A stretch of 10,137 nucleotides of DNA from Clostridia bacterium (GCA_017442445.1 JAFRZS010000150.1:1-10137), one strand, 5' to 3'. Shown: positions 1 to 6,013, counted from the stretch's first letter. Made by a program: numbers and translations. Notes: generated by a model from the letters alone, not told the origin.

Positions 1-1
1 C

Positions 2-742
2 GGTAACCCGGTTCATCCGAACAAGGAAATCGCAGCAGAGTTTGATAAGACAATCAAAAACACAATCTTACTTGCTGAAAAGCTCGGCGTTGAGGTTATC
101 AACACATTCTCAGGCTGTCCCGGTGACTGCGATACTGCAAAGTATCCCAACTGGGTAACTTGCCCCTGGCCGAATGATTTTGGCGAGATTTTAGAGTATC
201 AGTGGAACGAGGTTCTTATTCCTTACTGGAAGGAAACTGTTAAGTTTGCAAAGGCACATAATGTACATAAGATTGCATTTGAAATGCATCCCGGCTTTGC
301 AGTTTACAATACAGAAACATTACTTCGTATGCGTGAAGCAGTAGGTCCCGAAATCGGTGCTAACTTCGATCCCAGCCACCTTATCTGGCAGGGTATTGAT
401 CCTGTTGCAAGTATCAGAAAATTGGGCGATGCTATTTTCCATTTCCACGCAAAAGATACAAAGATTGATAAGTATAACAATGCTGTTAACGGTGTTCTTG
501 ATACAAAACCCTACGGTGATGAAATCAACCGTTCATGGATTTTCAGAAGCGTTGGCTACGGCAACGATTATTGCTACTGGAAAGACATCATCAGCAACCT
601 CAGAATGGTTGGTTATGATTATGCTATCAGCATTGAGCATGAAGATTCACTCATGAGTCAGGACGAAGGTCTTACAAAGGCTGTTACATTCTTACAGGAA
701 GTTCTTGTAAAACAGGGACTTTCAGAAATGTGGTGGGTATAA
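2..742 (+). CDS. Sugar phosphate isomerase/epimerase (xylose isomerase-like TIM barrel), 5' end missing
   Basis: The reading frame is open from the window edge through 246 residues to the TAA at 740-742, so the true start lies upstream; the ATG at 284 is internal. The translation fits the AP-endonuclease-2/xylose-isomerase-like TIM-barrel superfamily, which includes inosose dehydratases, sugar epimerases and 3-keto-glycoside lyases. Four expected metal ligands can be seen in order on successive strands: Glu in AFEMHPG, Asp in NFDPSHL, His in FHFHAKD and Glu in SIEHED. Family members usually have about 280-350 residues, so roughly 50-100 are missing. No signal peptide can be judged. A Gfo/Idh/MocA dehydrogenase follows on the same strand after 189 bp with no convincing promoter, suggesting one operon. 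Such pairs act in inositol, keto-sugar and 3-oxo-glycoside metabolism. The exact substrate cannot be read from the sequence. Confidence 0.9.
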   Translation, partial: GNPVHPNKEIAAEFDKTIKNTILLAEKLGVEVINTFSGCPGDCDTAKYPNWVTCPWPNDFGEILEYQWNEVLIPYWKETVKFAKAHNVHKIAFEMHPGFAVYNTETLLRMREAVGPEIGANFDPSHLIWQGIDPVASIRKLGDAIFHFHAKDTKIDKYNNAVNGVLDTKPYGDEINRSWIFRSVGYGNDYCYWKDIISNLRMVGYDYAISIEHEDSLMSQDEGLTKAVTFLQEVLVKQGLSEMWWV

Positions 743-874
743 GAAAAATCACTTTGTGATTTTTCAATGAAATCTGACCTGCGGTCAGGTGAAATATTGC
801 TTCGCAATATGAAATATCGGCTATGCCGATGTGATATATTTGCTACGCAAATGTTAAGGGAGGGCGTCGCCCTC
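743..874. repeat. Array 1: six tandem perfect hairpins between two metabolic genes
   Basis: Beginning directly after the stop codon are six hairpins, all with three-base loops. The stems (left arm / loop / right arm positions) are 743-752/753-755/756-765 (10 bp), 774-779/780-782/783-788 (6 bp), 794-800/801-803/804-810 (7 bp), 816-821/822-824/825-830 (6 bp), 838-843/844-846/847-852 (6 bp) and 860-865/866-868/869-874 (6 bp). Linkers are short and similar (AATGAAAT, GTGAAAT, GTGATAT, GTTAAG). The stems differ in sequence, but each is a perfect inverted repeat. The rest of the gap (875-915) shows nothing else. The array probably lies within a polycistronic transcript, where it could form a row of RNA hairpins. 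I know of no named family for it, but similar-looking arrays occur in gut Clostridia by recollection. Confidence 0.85.
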
Positions 875-915
875 ACCTGATTGTAAAATGAATTTTTGGT
901 TTTCCTTTAAGGTAA

Positions 916-922
916 AAGGTGG
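916..922 (+). promoter_or_regulatory. Ribosome binding site of the oxidoreductase gene
   Basis: AAGGTGG lies nine bases before the ATG at 932 and supports that start. No -35/-10 pair with good spacing is visible before it: a TAAAAT at 884-889 has only GC-rich hairpin DNA at the -35 position. Confidence 0.65.
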
Positions 923-931
923 TTGGTCTAA

Positions 932-1987
932 ATGGCAGATAAAAAGTACGGTATAGGTATTATAGGTTTCGGCGGACAGGGTAACTGTCATCGTTGGTGG
1001 ATTGCACAGAGAGATGATGCTGAAATCATCGGCATTTATGATATTGCAGAGGCAAGAGTTGAATATGCAAAAGAAAATGGCATCAGGACTTATGCTTCAA
1101 GAGAAGAGTTGTTGAACGATGACAAGGTTGATATAGTTGTTGTTGCAACTCCTAACGATGTACATAAAGAAATTGCTATTGATGCTATGGCACACGGCAA
1201 ACATGTTGTATGCGAAAAGCCTGTTGCTATGAATTATGCTGAGCTTGAGGAAATGATTGCCGCATCTGAAAAGTACGGTAAGCTTTTCACAGTCGGTCAG
1301 AACAGGCGTTGGGACCCCGACTACCTTACAATGAAAAAGATTTTTGATGATAATTTACTCGGAAAGGTATTCCAGATTGAATCCCGTGTTCACGGTTCAA
1401 GAGGTATTCCGGGTGACTGGAGAAACAAAAAAGCTCACGGCGGCGGAATGGTATTTGACTGGGGTATTCACCTTGTTGACCAGATGCTTATGATGATGGG
1501 AGACAGAAAATTAGTTTCTGTTTATAACAGACTTACAAACGTTTCAAACGAAGAAGTTGACGACGGTTTCAAGCTTCTTGCTGTATTTGATGACGGAACA
1601 GAATGGCATGTTGAGGTCGGTACAAACAACTTTATTGAATTGCCCAGATGGTATATGCTTGCAGAAAACGGCTCTGCAATGACAGGCTGGAAACTTGATG
1701 GTAAGATGGTTATGGTTGAGGATTGGGCAGATAAAGATGCAGTACCTGTTGTTGCTGGTGTAGGTCTTACAAAGACAATGGCACCCAGAAATGACGGAAG
1801 CATCAAGGAGTATCCGTTACCCGAAGTAAAATCTGACATAACTGAGTTTTATACAAACGTTTTTGCTGCTATCGAGGGCAAGGAAGAACAGTTGATTACT
1901 CACGATCAGCTCAGACGTTCATTCAAGCTCATGGAAGCTATGTTTGAATCTCACAACACAAATTCAGTAATCAAAACTGAAATATAA
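932..1987 (+). CDS. Gfo/Idh/MocA-family NAD(P)-dependent oxidoreductase
   Basis: This 351-residue cytoplasmic protein has the usual family length and layout. The N-terminal Rossmann fold opens with a glycine-rich nucleotide loop (GIGIIGFGGQG, residues 7-17). The family signature CEKPVAMN is at residues 94-101, with the EKP lysine (Lys96) that contacts the cofactor and substrate. The C-terminal alpha/beta domain contains GGGMVFDWGIHLVDQ (170-184), in which Asp176 and His180 match the family's catalytic D-x(3)-H pair. Known members oxidise a ring hydroxyl of inositols, sugars or glycosides. Together with the upstream isomerase/epimerase it suggests a two-step path: oxidation to a keto sugar, then isomerisation, dehydration or elimination. 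It resembles in gene pairing the inositol (IolG/IolE) and 3-oxo-glycoside systems, but the substrate is not determined. The gene ends just before a strong terminator, so it closes its operon. Confidence 0.93.
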   Translation: MADKKYGIGIIGFGGQGNCHRWWIAQRDDAEIIGIYDIAEARVEYAKENGIRTYASREELLNDDKVDIVVVATPNDVHKEIAIDAMAHGKHVVCEKPVAMNYAELEEMIAASEKYGKLFTVGQNRRWDPDYLTMKKIFDDNLLGKVFQIESRVHGSRGIPGDWRNKKAHGGGMVFDWGIHLVDQMLMMMGDRKLVSVYNRLTNVSNEEVDDGFKLLAVFDDGTEWHVEVGTNNFIELPRWYMLAENGSAMTGWKLDGKMVMVEDWADKDAVPVVAGVGLTKTMAPRNDGSIKEYPLPEVKSDITEFYTNVFAAIEGKEEQLITHDQLRRSFKLMEAMFESHNTNSVIKTEI

Positions 1988-1988
1988 T

Positions 1989-2024
1989 AAAAAGGGGATT
2001 GTTCATCGGAACAATCCCCTTTTT
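1989..2024 (+). terminator. Strong intrinsic terminator after the oxidoreductase
   Basis: A 16-bp perfect stem (left arm 1989-2004, right arm 2009-2024) closes on the four-base loop ATCG. It includes a GGGG/CCCC block, with A5 on the left and T5 on the right. It begins one base after the stop codon. The symmetric A/T flanks would let it work in both directions. Confidence 0.92.
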
Positions 2025-2049
2025 GAATGCAGAATGAAGGGAGGACAAA

Positions 2050-2155
2050 GCAAAGCCGATGGCTTTGCAGTGATATACGGCTAAGCCGATGTGATATTCG
2101 TCTTGCGACGAGTGATATTTAGCCTTCGGCTAAGTGATATATTTGCTACGCAAAT
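2050..2155. repeat. Array 2: five tandem hairpins
   Basis: Stems in order (left/loop/right): 2050-2057/2058-2060/2061-2068 (8 bp), 2078-2081/2082-2084/2085-2088 (4 bp), 2098-2102/2103-2106/2107-2111 (5 bp, four-base loop), 2119-2124/2125-2127/2128-2133 (6 bp) and 2141-2146/2147-2149/2150-2155 (6 bp). GTGATAT or AGTGATAT linkers separate them. The last stem (ATTTGC, loop TAC) also appears in arrays 1 and 3. From 2058 on, it is nearly identical to array 3. Confidence 0.87.
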
Positions 2156-2179
2156 GTTATAGGTAAGTAAAAACCTTTT

Positions 2180-2203
2180 CGTAGGGGAAGCGTTTCGCTT
2201 CCC
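2180..2203. repeat. CGTAGGGG hairpin element, copy 1
   Basis: The prefix CGTAGGGG (2180-2187) overlaps an 8-bp perfect stem, GGGAAGCG (2185-2192) with CGCTTCCC (2196-2203), around the loop TTT. The same prefix and architecture recur 61 bp downstream with an unrelated stem. I recognise this as a dispersed element type common in Clostridia, by recollection. Confidence 0.7.
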
Positions 2204-2240
2204 GCACCCAATTACAGTAGCTTTAATAAACACCGCAAAC

Positions 2241-2263
2241 CGTAGGGGCGGATATTATCCGCC
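2241..2263. repeat. CGTAGGGG hairpin element, copy 2
   Basis: The prefix CGTAGGGG (2241-2248) is followed by a 7-bp perfect stem, GGCGGAT (2247-2253) with ATCCGCC (2257-2263), around the loop ATT. Prefix, spacing and three-base loop match copy 1, while the stem sequence is different. Confidence 0.72.
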
Positions 2264-2301
2264 AGTCTTTCCGTTGGATATATTAAAAATCTTTCTTTGC
2301 T

Positions 2302-2333
2302 ATTTTGATATCATGATATCATGATATCAAAAT
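2302..2333. repeat. Perfect 32-bp palindrome with GATATCAT tandem units
   Basis: The 32 bases form a perfect two-fold palindrome centred between 2317 and 2318. Inside it GATATCAT is repeated in tandem (starting at 2307 and 2315) with a third GATATC at 2323-2328. There is no loop, so it fits a double-stranded binding site for a dimeric or multimeric protein better than an RNA hairpin. No adjacent regulator gene is present in the window. It lies 210 bp before the promoter at 2541. Confidence 0.9.
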
Positions 2334-2395
2334 GCAATTAAAAGACAAGATACGGTATTGCAAAAGTACAAAACGCAAAACGCAAAGTGCAAAAC

Positions 2396-2494
2396 GATGG
2401 CTTTGCAGTGATATATCGGCGTAGCCGATGTGATATTCGTCTTGCGACGAGTGATATTTAGCCTCCGGCTAAGTGATGTATTTGCTACGCAAAT
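2396..2494. repeat. Array 3: near-copy of array 2
   Basis: It repeats 2058-2155 with few changes. Stems: 2415-2420/2421-2423/2424-2429 (6 bp), 2437-2441/2442-2445/2446-2450 (5 bp), 2458-2463/2464-2466/2467-2472 (6 bp) and 2480-2485/2486-2488/2489-2494 (6 bp). The first hairpin of array 2 is only half kept here: its right arm GGCTTTGC is present at 2399-2406 but the left arm is degenerate. Differences fall in loops (TTC to TCC, TAA to GTA) and linkers; the shared stems stay paired. Confidence 0.88.
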
Positions 2495-2540
2495 GTTAAG
2501 GGTGTGAATGATAGAAGAATATAAACTACGGGACCAAAGG

Positions 2541-2569
2541 TTGACACGGATATTTGGTAATGATAAAAT
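2541..2569 (+). promoter_or_regulatory. Sigma-A promoter of the glycosidase-like gene
   Basis: TTGACA (2541-2546) is a perfect -35 box. After exactly 17 bases comes TAAAAT (2564-2569, five of six matches), preceded by an extended -10 TG at 2561-2562. Transcription should start near 2576, giving a leader of only about 15 bases before the ATG at 2591. Confidence 0.85.
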
Positions 2570-2574
2570 GTTTT

Positions 2575-2583
2575 GAAAGGCGG
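2575..2583 (+). promoter_or_regulatory. Ribosome binding site that fixes the start at ATG 2591
   Basis: GAAAGGCGG lies seven bases upstream of ATG 2591. An in-frame TTG at 2573 overlaps this site and lies before the predicted transcription start, so it is very unlikely to be used. Confidence 0.75.
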
Positions 2584-2590
2584 TGTTGTT

Positions 2591-4585
2591 ATGAAGCTGA
2601 TGCAGAGATTGGGTTCGTTTGAAAATGTCAGAAACGATAGCTATATTGACGATTATATTGACATAATCAAATCAAACCCCGGATCCTGTGATGAAGTTTG
2701 GTTGGGCACTCCATACGGATTCCCGACACTTGACGAGCATAAAAAATATGCGGAGTTTCTGAAAAAAGCCGCCGATAAATTCCGTGCAAACGGTATAGAT
2801 GTTTCAATGCAGATAAGCAACATAATAGGACATGGGCACAGGCATTATATATACGGTTTTGACGGTGTGAATTACGAAGACTCACCTGTTGAAAAAATGG
2901 TTGGTGCTGACGGCACTGTTGCTGAGTATTGCTTTTGCTTCAGAGGAAAGCATTACAGAAAATACATACTTGACCAGCTGACAATGTATGCTGAAATCAA
3001 ACCCGAGAGATTCTGGTTTGACGATGATTTCAGTATGCAGAATCATTCACCTGTTGATTTCGGTTGCTTCTGTGATGATTGTATTGCGAAATTCAACTCC
3101 GAAAACAATACCTCGTTTACTCGTGATGAATTGTATAATGAAATTCTTTTCGGCGATATGAAATGGCGCGAGGAATGGATGAATTTTATCCGTCAGGGGT
3201 TAAGAGAAATCGTGCTTGAGGTCGGCGAAATGTTCAGAAAAATTTCACCCTCAACAAAAATGGGGCATCAGCACGGGCCTTACGGTGCGTATTATGCTTA
3301 TAATTTCAATCACATCTTTGATGCGATGAAAGAGGTGACAGGTGAAGCGCCATGGTCGAGACCCGGTGGCGGTGCGTATAATGACCACAATCCGAATTTA
3401 ATGCTCGGCAAGGCACTCGACATATCTGTACAGAATTCAACCTTGCCTGACTATGTAAAACATATAGCCCCCGAAATTGAGAATATTCATTTTACGGCAT
3501 TCGGAAAAACACCGGGAGGTACAGCTTTTGAAAGTTCTCTGTATTTTTCTTACGGCGCAACGGATATGAGCTACTCAATGATTATGGACAATACCGAAGA
3601 CAAAAGCTTTTATAAAAAAGCATTCAGACTGTTTTCGGAGCAACGCGCATATTGGGAGCATTTGTCTGAGATAAATATGAACACTTATCAGGGCGGAATA
3701 AGATATTTTGCATCTGATAAGGCGCGTTTCAAAAAGTTGTTACCTTATGAAAATATAAACGATTTAAAACAACTCAATCACCGCGAAATTATGGCGTGGG
3801 CGCGTGACGGATTTCCGATTTCTTTTGACAAAAACGAGGACTCAATTATAGTTCTGCACCCTGAAAATGTCAGAGGTCTTAAGAACGAGGATATAGAATA
3901 TCTTTTGGATAAAAATGTTATCACAGACGGCGAAACAATTAAAATGCTCAAAGACAGAGGCTACGATATGGGCATTGAAATAAGTGAAGCTGACCAACTT
4001 TATGCCTTGGGTTTAAAACAGATTTTTTCTGAACATCCGACAAAACCGACACACAGAAATTGGTATCAGTCAAGCTTCTTTACACCGGGAAGGTCAACGG
4101 TTTGCTTGGCTCAATCTCATTCAGACGATACAGAAATTCTTAGTGTCTATTCGGATATTTCAGGTAAAACGGTTGGCGTTGCCGATTTGATAGTGACAAC
4201 TAACAAGGGCAAAAAGTGGGCGGTATTATGTAACTGTCCGTGGAAAGGAGTTGTGCCGACCTATATCAGAAACCGTATTCTTGATATTGCAGATTACATA
4301 AGCGGTAACGCATTACCCGCAAGAATTGACGATAGTGTTCAGGCAGTTATTTTGCCGAGGAAAAATTCTCAGGAAAAAACAGTCTGCGTATCAGTGATAA
4401 ACTGCACAATCGGTAAAAACGAAGAAACGAAGATTATTATAAGAAATCCCGTCGGTGAAAAATTTACTTTTGAAAGTCAGTACAACGGAAGATGTGAGCT
4501 TGATTTCAAAAAAGACGGAGAGGACTACATTGTAACCCTGCCGACGATAGATGCATGGTCGGTTGCGACAGTGTTTGTTGGTTAA
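2591..4585 (+). CDS. Glycosidase-like (beta/alpha)8 protein of unassigned family, cytoplasmic
   Basis: The 664-residue protein has no signal peptide or membrane segment. I chose ATG 2591 over the in-frame TTG at 2573 because of the ribosome binding site and promoter position. Residues 1-360 look like a TIM-barrel glycosidase: early strand VWLGTPYGFP (36-45), an acidic strand end FWFDDDF (141-147), then GCFCDDCIAKF (158-168) with a CxCxxC motif (Cys159, 161, 164). Such a Cys cluster following an acidic strand end is also seen in beta-galactosidase-like GH42/GHL proteins. Glu315 in a GGTAFESSLYF strand is a possible second catalytic acid. Residues about 415-570 resemble a Rossmann-like middle domain (LLDKNVITDGETIKMLKDRGY, seen in pieces at 438-458), and 590-664 a beta-sandwich ending in AWSVATVFVG. 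Substrate and family are not known to me. It probably shares a transcript with the next gene, 37 bp downstream. Confidence 0.7.
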   Translation: MKLMQRLGSFENVRNDSYIDDYIDIIKSNPGSCDEVWLGTPYGFPTLDEHKKYAEFLKKAADKFRANGIDVSMQISNIIGHGHRHYIYGFDGVNYEDSPVEKMVGADGTVAEYCFCFRGKHYRKYILDQLTMYAEIKPERFWFDDDFSMQNHSPVDFGCFCDDCIAKFNSENNTSFTRDELYNEILFGDMKWREEWMNFIRQGLREIVLEVGEMFRKISPSTKMGHQHGPYGAYYAYNFNHIFDAMKEVTGEAPWSRPGGGAYNDHNPNLMLGKALDISVQNSTLPDYVKHIAPEIENIHFTAFGKTPGGTAFESSLYFSYGATDMSYSMIMDNTEDKSFYKKAFRLFSEQRAYWEHLSEINMNTYQGGIRYFASDKARFKKLLPYENINDLKQLNHREIMAWARDGFPISFDKNEDSIIVLHPENVRGLKNEDIEYLLDKNVITDGETIKMLKDRGYDMGIEISEADQLYALGLKQIFSEHPTKPTHRNWYQSSFFTPGRSTVCLAQSHSDDTEILSVYSDISGKTVGVADLIVTTNKGKKWAVLCNCPWKGVVPTYIRNRILDIADYISGNALPARIDDSVQAVILPRKNSQEKTVCVSVINCTIGKNEETKIIIRNPVGEKFTFESQYNGRCELDFKKDGEDYIVTLPTIDAWSVATVFVG

Positions 4586-4605
4586 ATTATATAGAGTTTA
4601 TTAAA

Positions 4606-4613
4606 AAGAGAGG
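4606..4613 (+). promoter_or_regulatory. Ribosome binding site of the propeller gene
   Basis: AAGAGAGG lies nine bases before ATG 4623. The 37-bp gap to the previous stop has neither a terminator hairpin nor a -35/-10 pair, which argues for co-transcription. Confidence 0.65.
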
Positions 4614-4622
4614 AAATATAAA

Positions 4623-5948
4623 ATGAAAAAATTATTAGGAAAAATAGGCGTTATTTTAGCAGTAGCACTCTTATGCTCTGCATTTGTGTTCGCATCATTG
4701 ACAGTCGGGTACACGGATGATGTCAGTTTAGGCAGAGTTAGGTTAAATATTGAGACATATTTGGCAGGAAAAAATCAGCCGACACATCCGTCTTTCTATG
4801 ATTTTGGTAACAAGTGGAATGGTTATCGTTATTGGATGGCATATAGTCCGTATCCGTATAGAAACGGACAGGAAGAAAACCCTTGTATAGCAGTATCAAA
4901 CGATTTGCTGTATTGGGAAACACCAAAGAGTTTAGCGAATCCTATTGCGGACAATGAAGAAACGGGCTGTGATGAACTCAAAGATCCTCATATTGTTTAC
5001 AGAGAAGATTTAAAACGTATTGAAGTGTGGTATCTTGGCAGACTTTCAAAAAATTTAGGTGGTGACGGTGAAAGTTTGACACTTTTTAGAAAATATTCAA
5101 ATGATGGAATCAGTTGGAGCGATTTTGAAGTGATGGATACAATTAAATATTTATCTCCGACTGTAATATGGAAGGAAAATAAATATTGTATGTGGTCAAT
5201 AGGTTTTGCCACATATGATACACAGGGTACGATAGTATATCAGGAGAGCAAAGATGGTTTTTCTTGGTCAAAACCGATAAAATGCAGTATAGATTCTAAA
5301 AAAGAAGATATTGATATATGGCATGGCTCGGTGACAGAATACAATGGTAAATACTATATGTCCTATATAGATAATTCTGATAAGCAAGAAATTTTTTATT
5401 GCGTGAGTGATAACGGAGTTGATTTTAGCAAAGGAGATATAATAATCAAAAATGATAAAACATGGAAGAATTTATACAGACCATTCTTGACCTTTAACGG
5501 CAAAGAATATGTTTGTTTTTATGGGGTTGTTAACGAAGATGGTCAATGGTACATTTCAATGAGTAAGGGGGAAAATATTCAAAAGCTAAAAGGAATTACA
5601 GAAGAAGATATTTCGAAGATGTATCCGCTTAATGACAGGGTGGAAAATACAAGAAGTGTATTTTATTTAGTTGGAAAAATTTATAATGCAATTGCAAGAT
5701 GCTTTAGGATAGAAATTTTATTGTTGTCTGTTGCTGAATTTATTTTGATGTGGATATTTGAAAAGCTGAGAAATAAAAAATATATTTATTTTTGCACAGT
5801 AATAAATTTAGTAATAACATATGTCTTTATTGGGTTATTGAATAACTTTTTATCTTTGTATGTCGTAATTTCTGCAATAGTGTTGTCTATAATTAACTTT
5901 ACGATTTTATATACCATAAAAAATATAATGCAAAAACGCTGTGATTGA
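4623..5948 (+). CDS. Membrane-anchored five-bladed beta-propeller protein (GH43/GH32-like fold)
   Basis: The protein has 441 residues. An N-terminal hydrophobic segment (about 5-27, after MKKLLGK) is a signal peptide or anchor. Residues 50-325 show propeller blades with repeated SxDxxxW-like turns: SNDLLYW (92-98), SNDGISW (159-165), SKDGFSW (209-215) and SDNGVDF (262-268). Strands such as YRYWMAYSPYP (69-79) and GKYYMSYID (242-250) fit glycosidases of the GH43/GH32/GH68 type; ELKDPHIVY (118-126) holds an Asp at a typical inner-strand position. A full catalytic triad cannot be assigned. Three membrane helices follow at about 362-380, 387-406 and 409-431, then a short basic tail (KNIMQKRC), an unusual ending for this fold. 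The propeller is predicted to face outside. The C-terminal DNA is strikingly AT-rich. A carbohydrate-binding, hydrolase or cell-envelope glycan role is inferred. Confidence 0.75.
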   Translation: MKKLLGKIGVILAVALLCSAFVFASLTVGYTDDVSLGRVRLNIETYLAGKNQPTHPSFYDFGNKWNGYRYWMAYSPYPYRNGQEENPCIAVSNDLLYWETPKSLANPIADNEETGCDELKDPHIVYREDLKRIEVWYLGRLSKNLGGDGESLTLFRKYSNDGISWSDFEVMDTIKYLSPTVIWKENKYCMWSIGFATYDTQGTIVYQESKDGFSWSKPIKCSIDSKKEDIDIWHGSVTEYNGKYYMSYIDNSDKQEIFYCVSDNGVDFSKGDIIIKNDKTWKNLYRPFLTFNGKEYVCFYGVVNEDGQWYISMSKGENIQKLKGITEEDISKMYPLNDRVENTRSVFYLVGKIYNAIARCFRIEILLLSVAEFILMWIFEKLRNKKYIYFCTVINLVITYVFIGLLNNFLSLYVVISAIVLSIINFTILYTIKNIMQKRCD

Positions 5949-5954
5949 TAGTGC

Positions 5955-5983
5955 TTGAAAAATATGGATTAAAGTTGTATAAT
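5955..5983 (+). promoter_or_regulatory. Sigma-A promoter of the double phosphoesterase gene
   Basis: TTGAAA (5955-5960), a 17-base spacer and a perfect TATAAT (5978-5983). The start point should be near 5990, leaving a leader of about 24 bases. It starts seven bases after the previous stop codon, so this gene is an independent transcription unit, although no terminator separates it from the gene before. Confidence 0.87.
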
Positions 5984-6002
5984 GAGCTGATTATATAATT
6001 TT

Positions 6003-6007
6003 GGAGG
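6003..6007 (+). promoter_or_regulatory. Ribosome binding site of the double phosphoesterase gene
   Basis: GGAGG, six bases before ATG 6014; the strongest ribosome binding site in the window, consistent with good expression. Confidence 0.85.
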
Positions 6008-6013
6008 TAGAAG

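Larger units (their letters stand above)
2025..2590. other. 566-bp gene-free region rich in hairpins and repeats
   Basis: No convincing coding frame is present on either strand. The region holds hairpin array 2 (2050-2155), two CGTAGGGG hairpins (2180-2203 and 2241-2263), a 32-bp palindrome (2302-2333), hairpin array 3 (2396-2494), short AAAACGC direct repeats around 2370-2395, and the promoter and ribosome binding site of the next gene. It looks like a stretch that has accumulated small repetitive elements downstream of a terminator. Confidence 0.75.

Noticed and set aside
743..765. First hairpin of array 1 as an intrinsic terminator of the isomerase gene
   Set aside because: The stem is nearly all A/T (GAAAAATCAC), lacks a GC block and is followed by AATGAAAT rather than a T-run, while the next gene has no promoter of its own.
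743..874. Hairpin arrays as integron attC sites
   Set aside because: No R and L box pairs or integrase gene, the stems are far shorter than in attC sites, and no gene cassettes separate them.
658..876. A reverse-strand open frame of 72 codons across the end of the first gene and array 1
   Set aside because: It overlaps a clear gene and runs through the hairpins, which stay open by chance; no ribosome binding site or recognisable product.
743..931. A riboswitch or leader regulating the oxidoreductase gene
   Set aside because: The hairpins are separate simple stems with three-base loops, and I see no known riboswitch core and no alternative pairing with a terminator.
2050..2494. The repeated arrays as a CRISPR locus
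   Set aside because: The repeated unit is a palindrome of changing sequence with 5-8 base linkers; there are no 25-37 base identical repeats with unique 30-base spacers and no cas genes.
2156..2540. A degenerate insertion sequence with the palindromic elements as ends
   Set aside because: No transposase remnant on either strand and no pair of long matching inverted ends around a common core.
2573..2575. TTG as start codon of the glycosidase-like gene
   Set aside because: It overlaps the ribosome binding site of ATG 2591, has no such site itself, and lies before the predicted transcription start.
5994..5999. A second TATAAT as -10 box
   Set aside because: It lies only three bases before the GGAGG and lacks a -35 box at a proper distance; the pair at 5955/5978 is much better.
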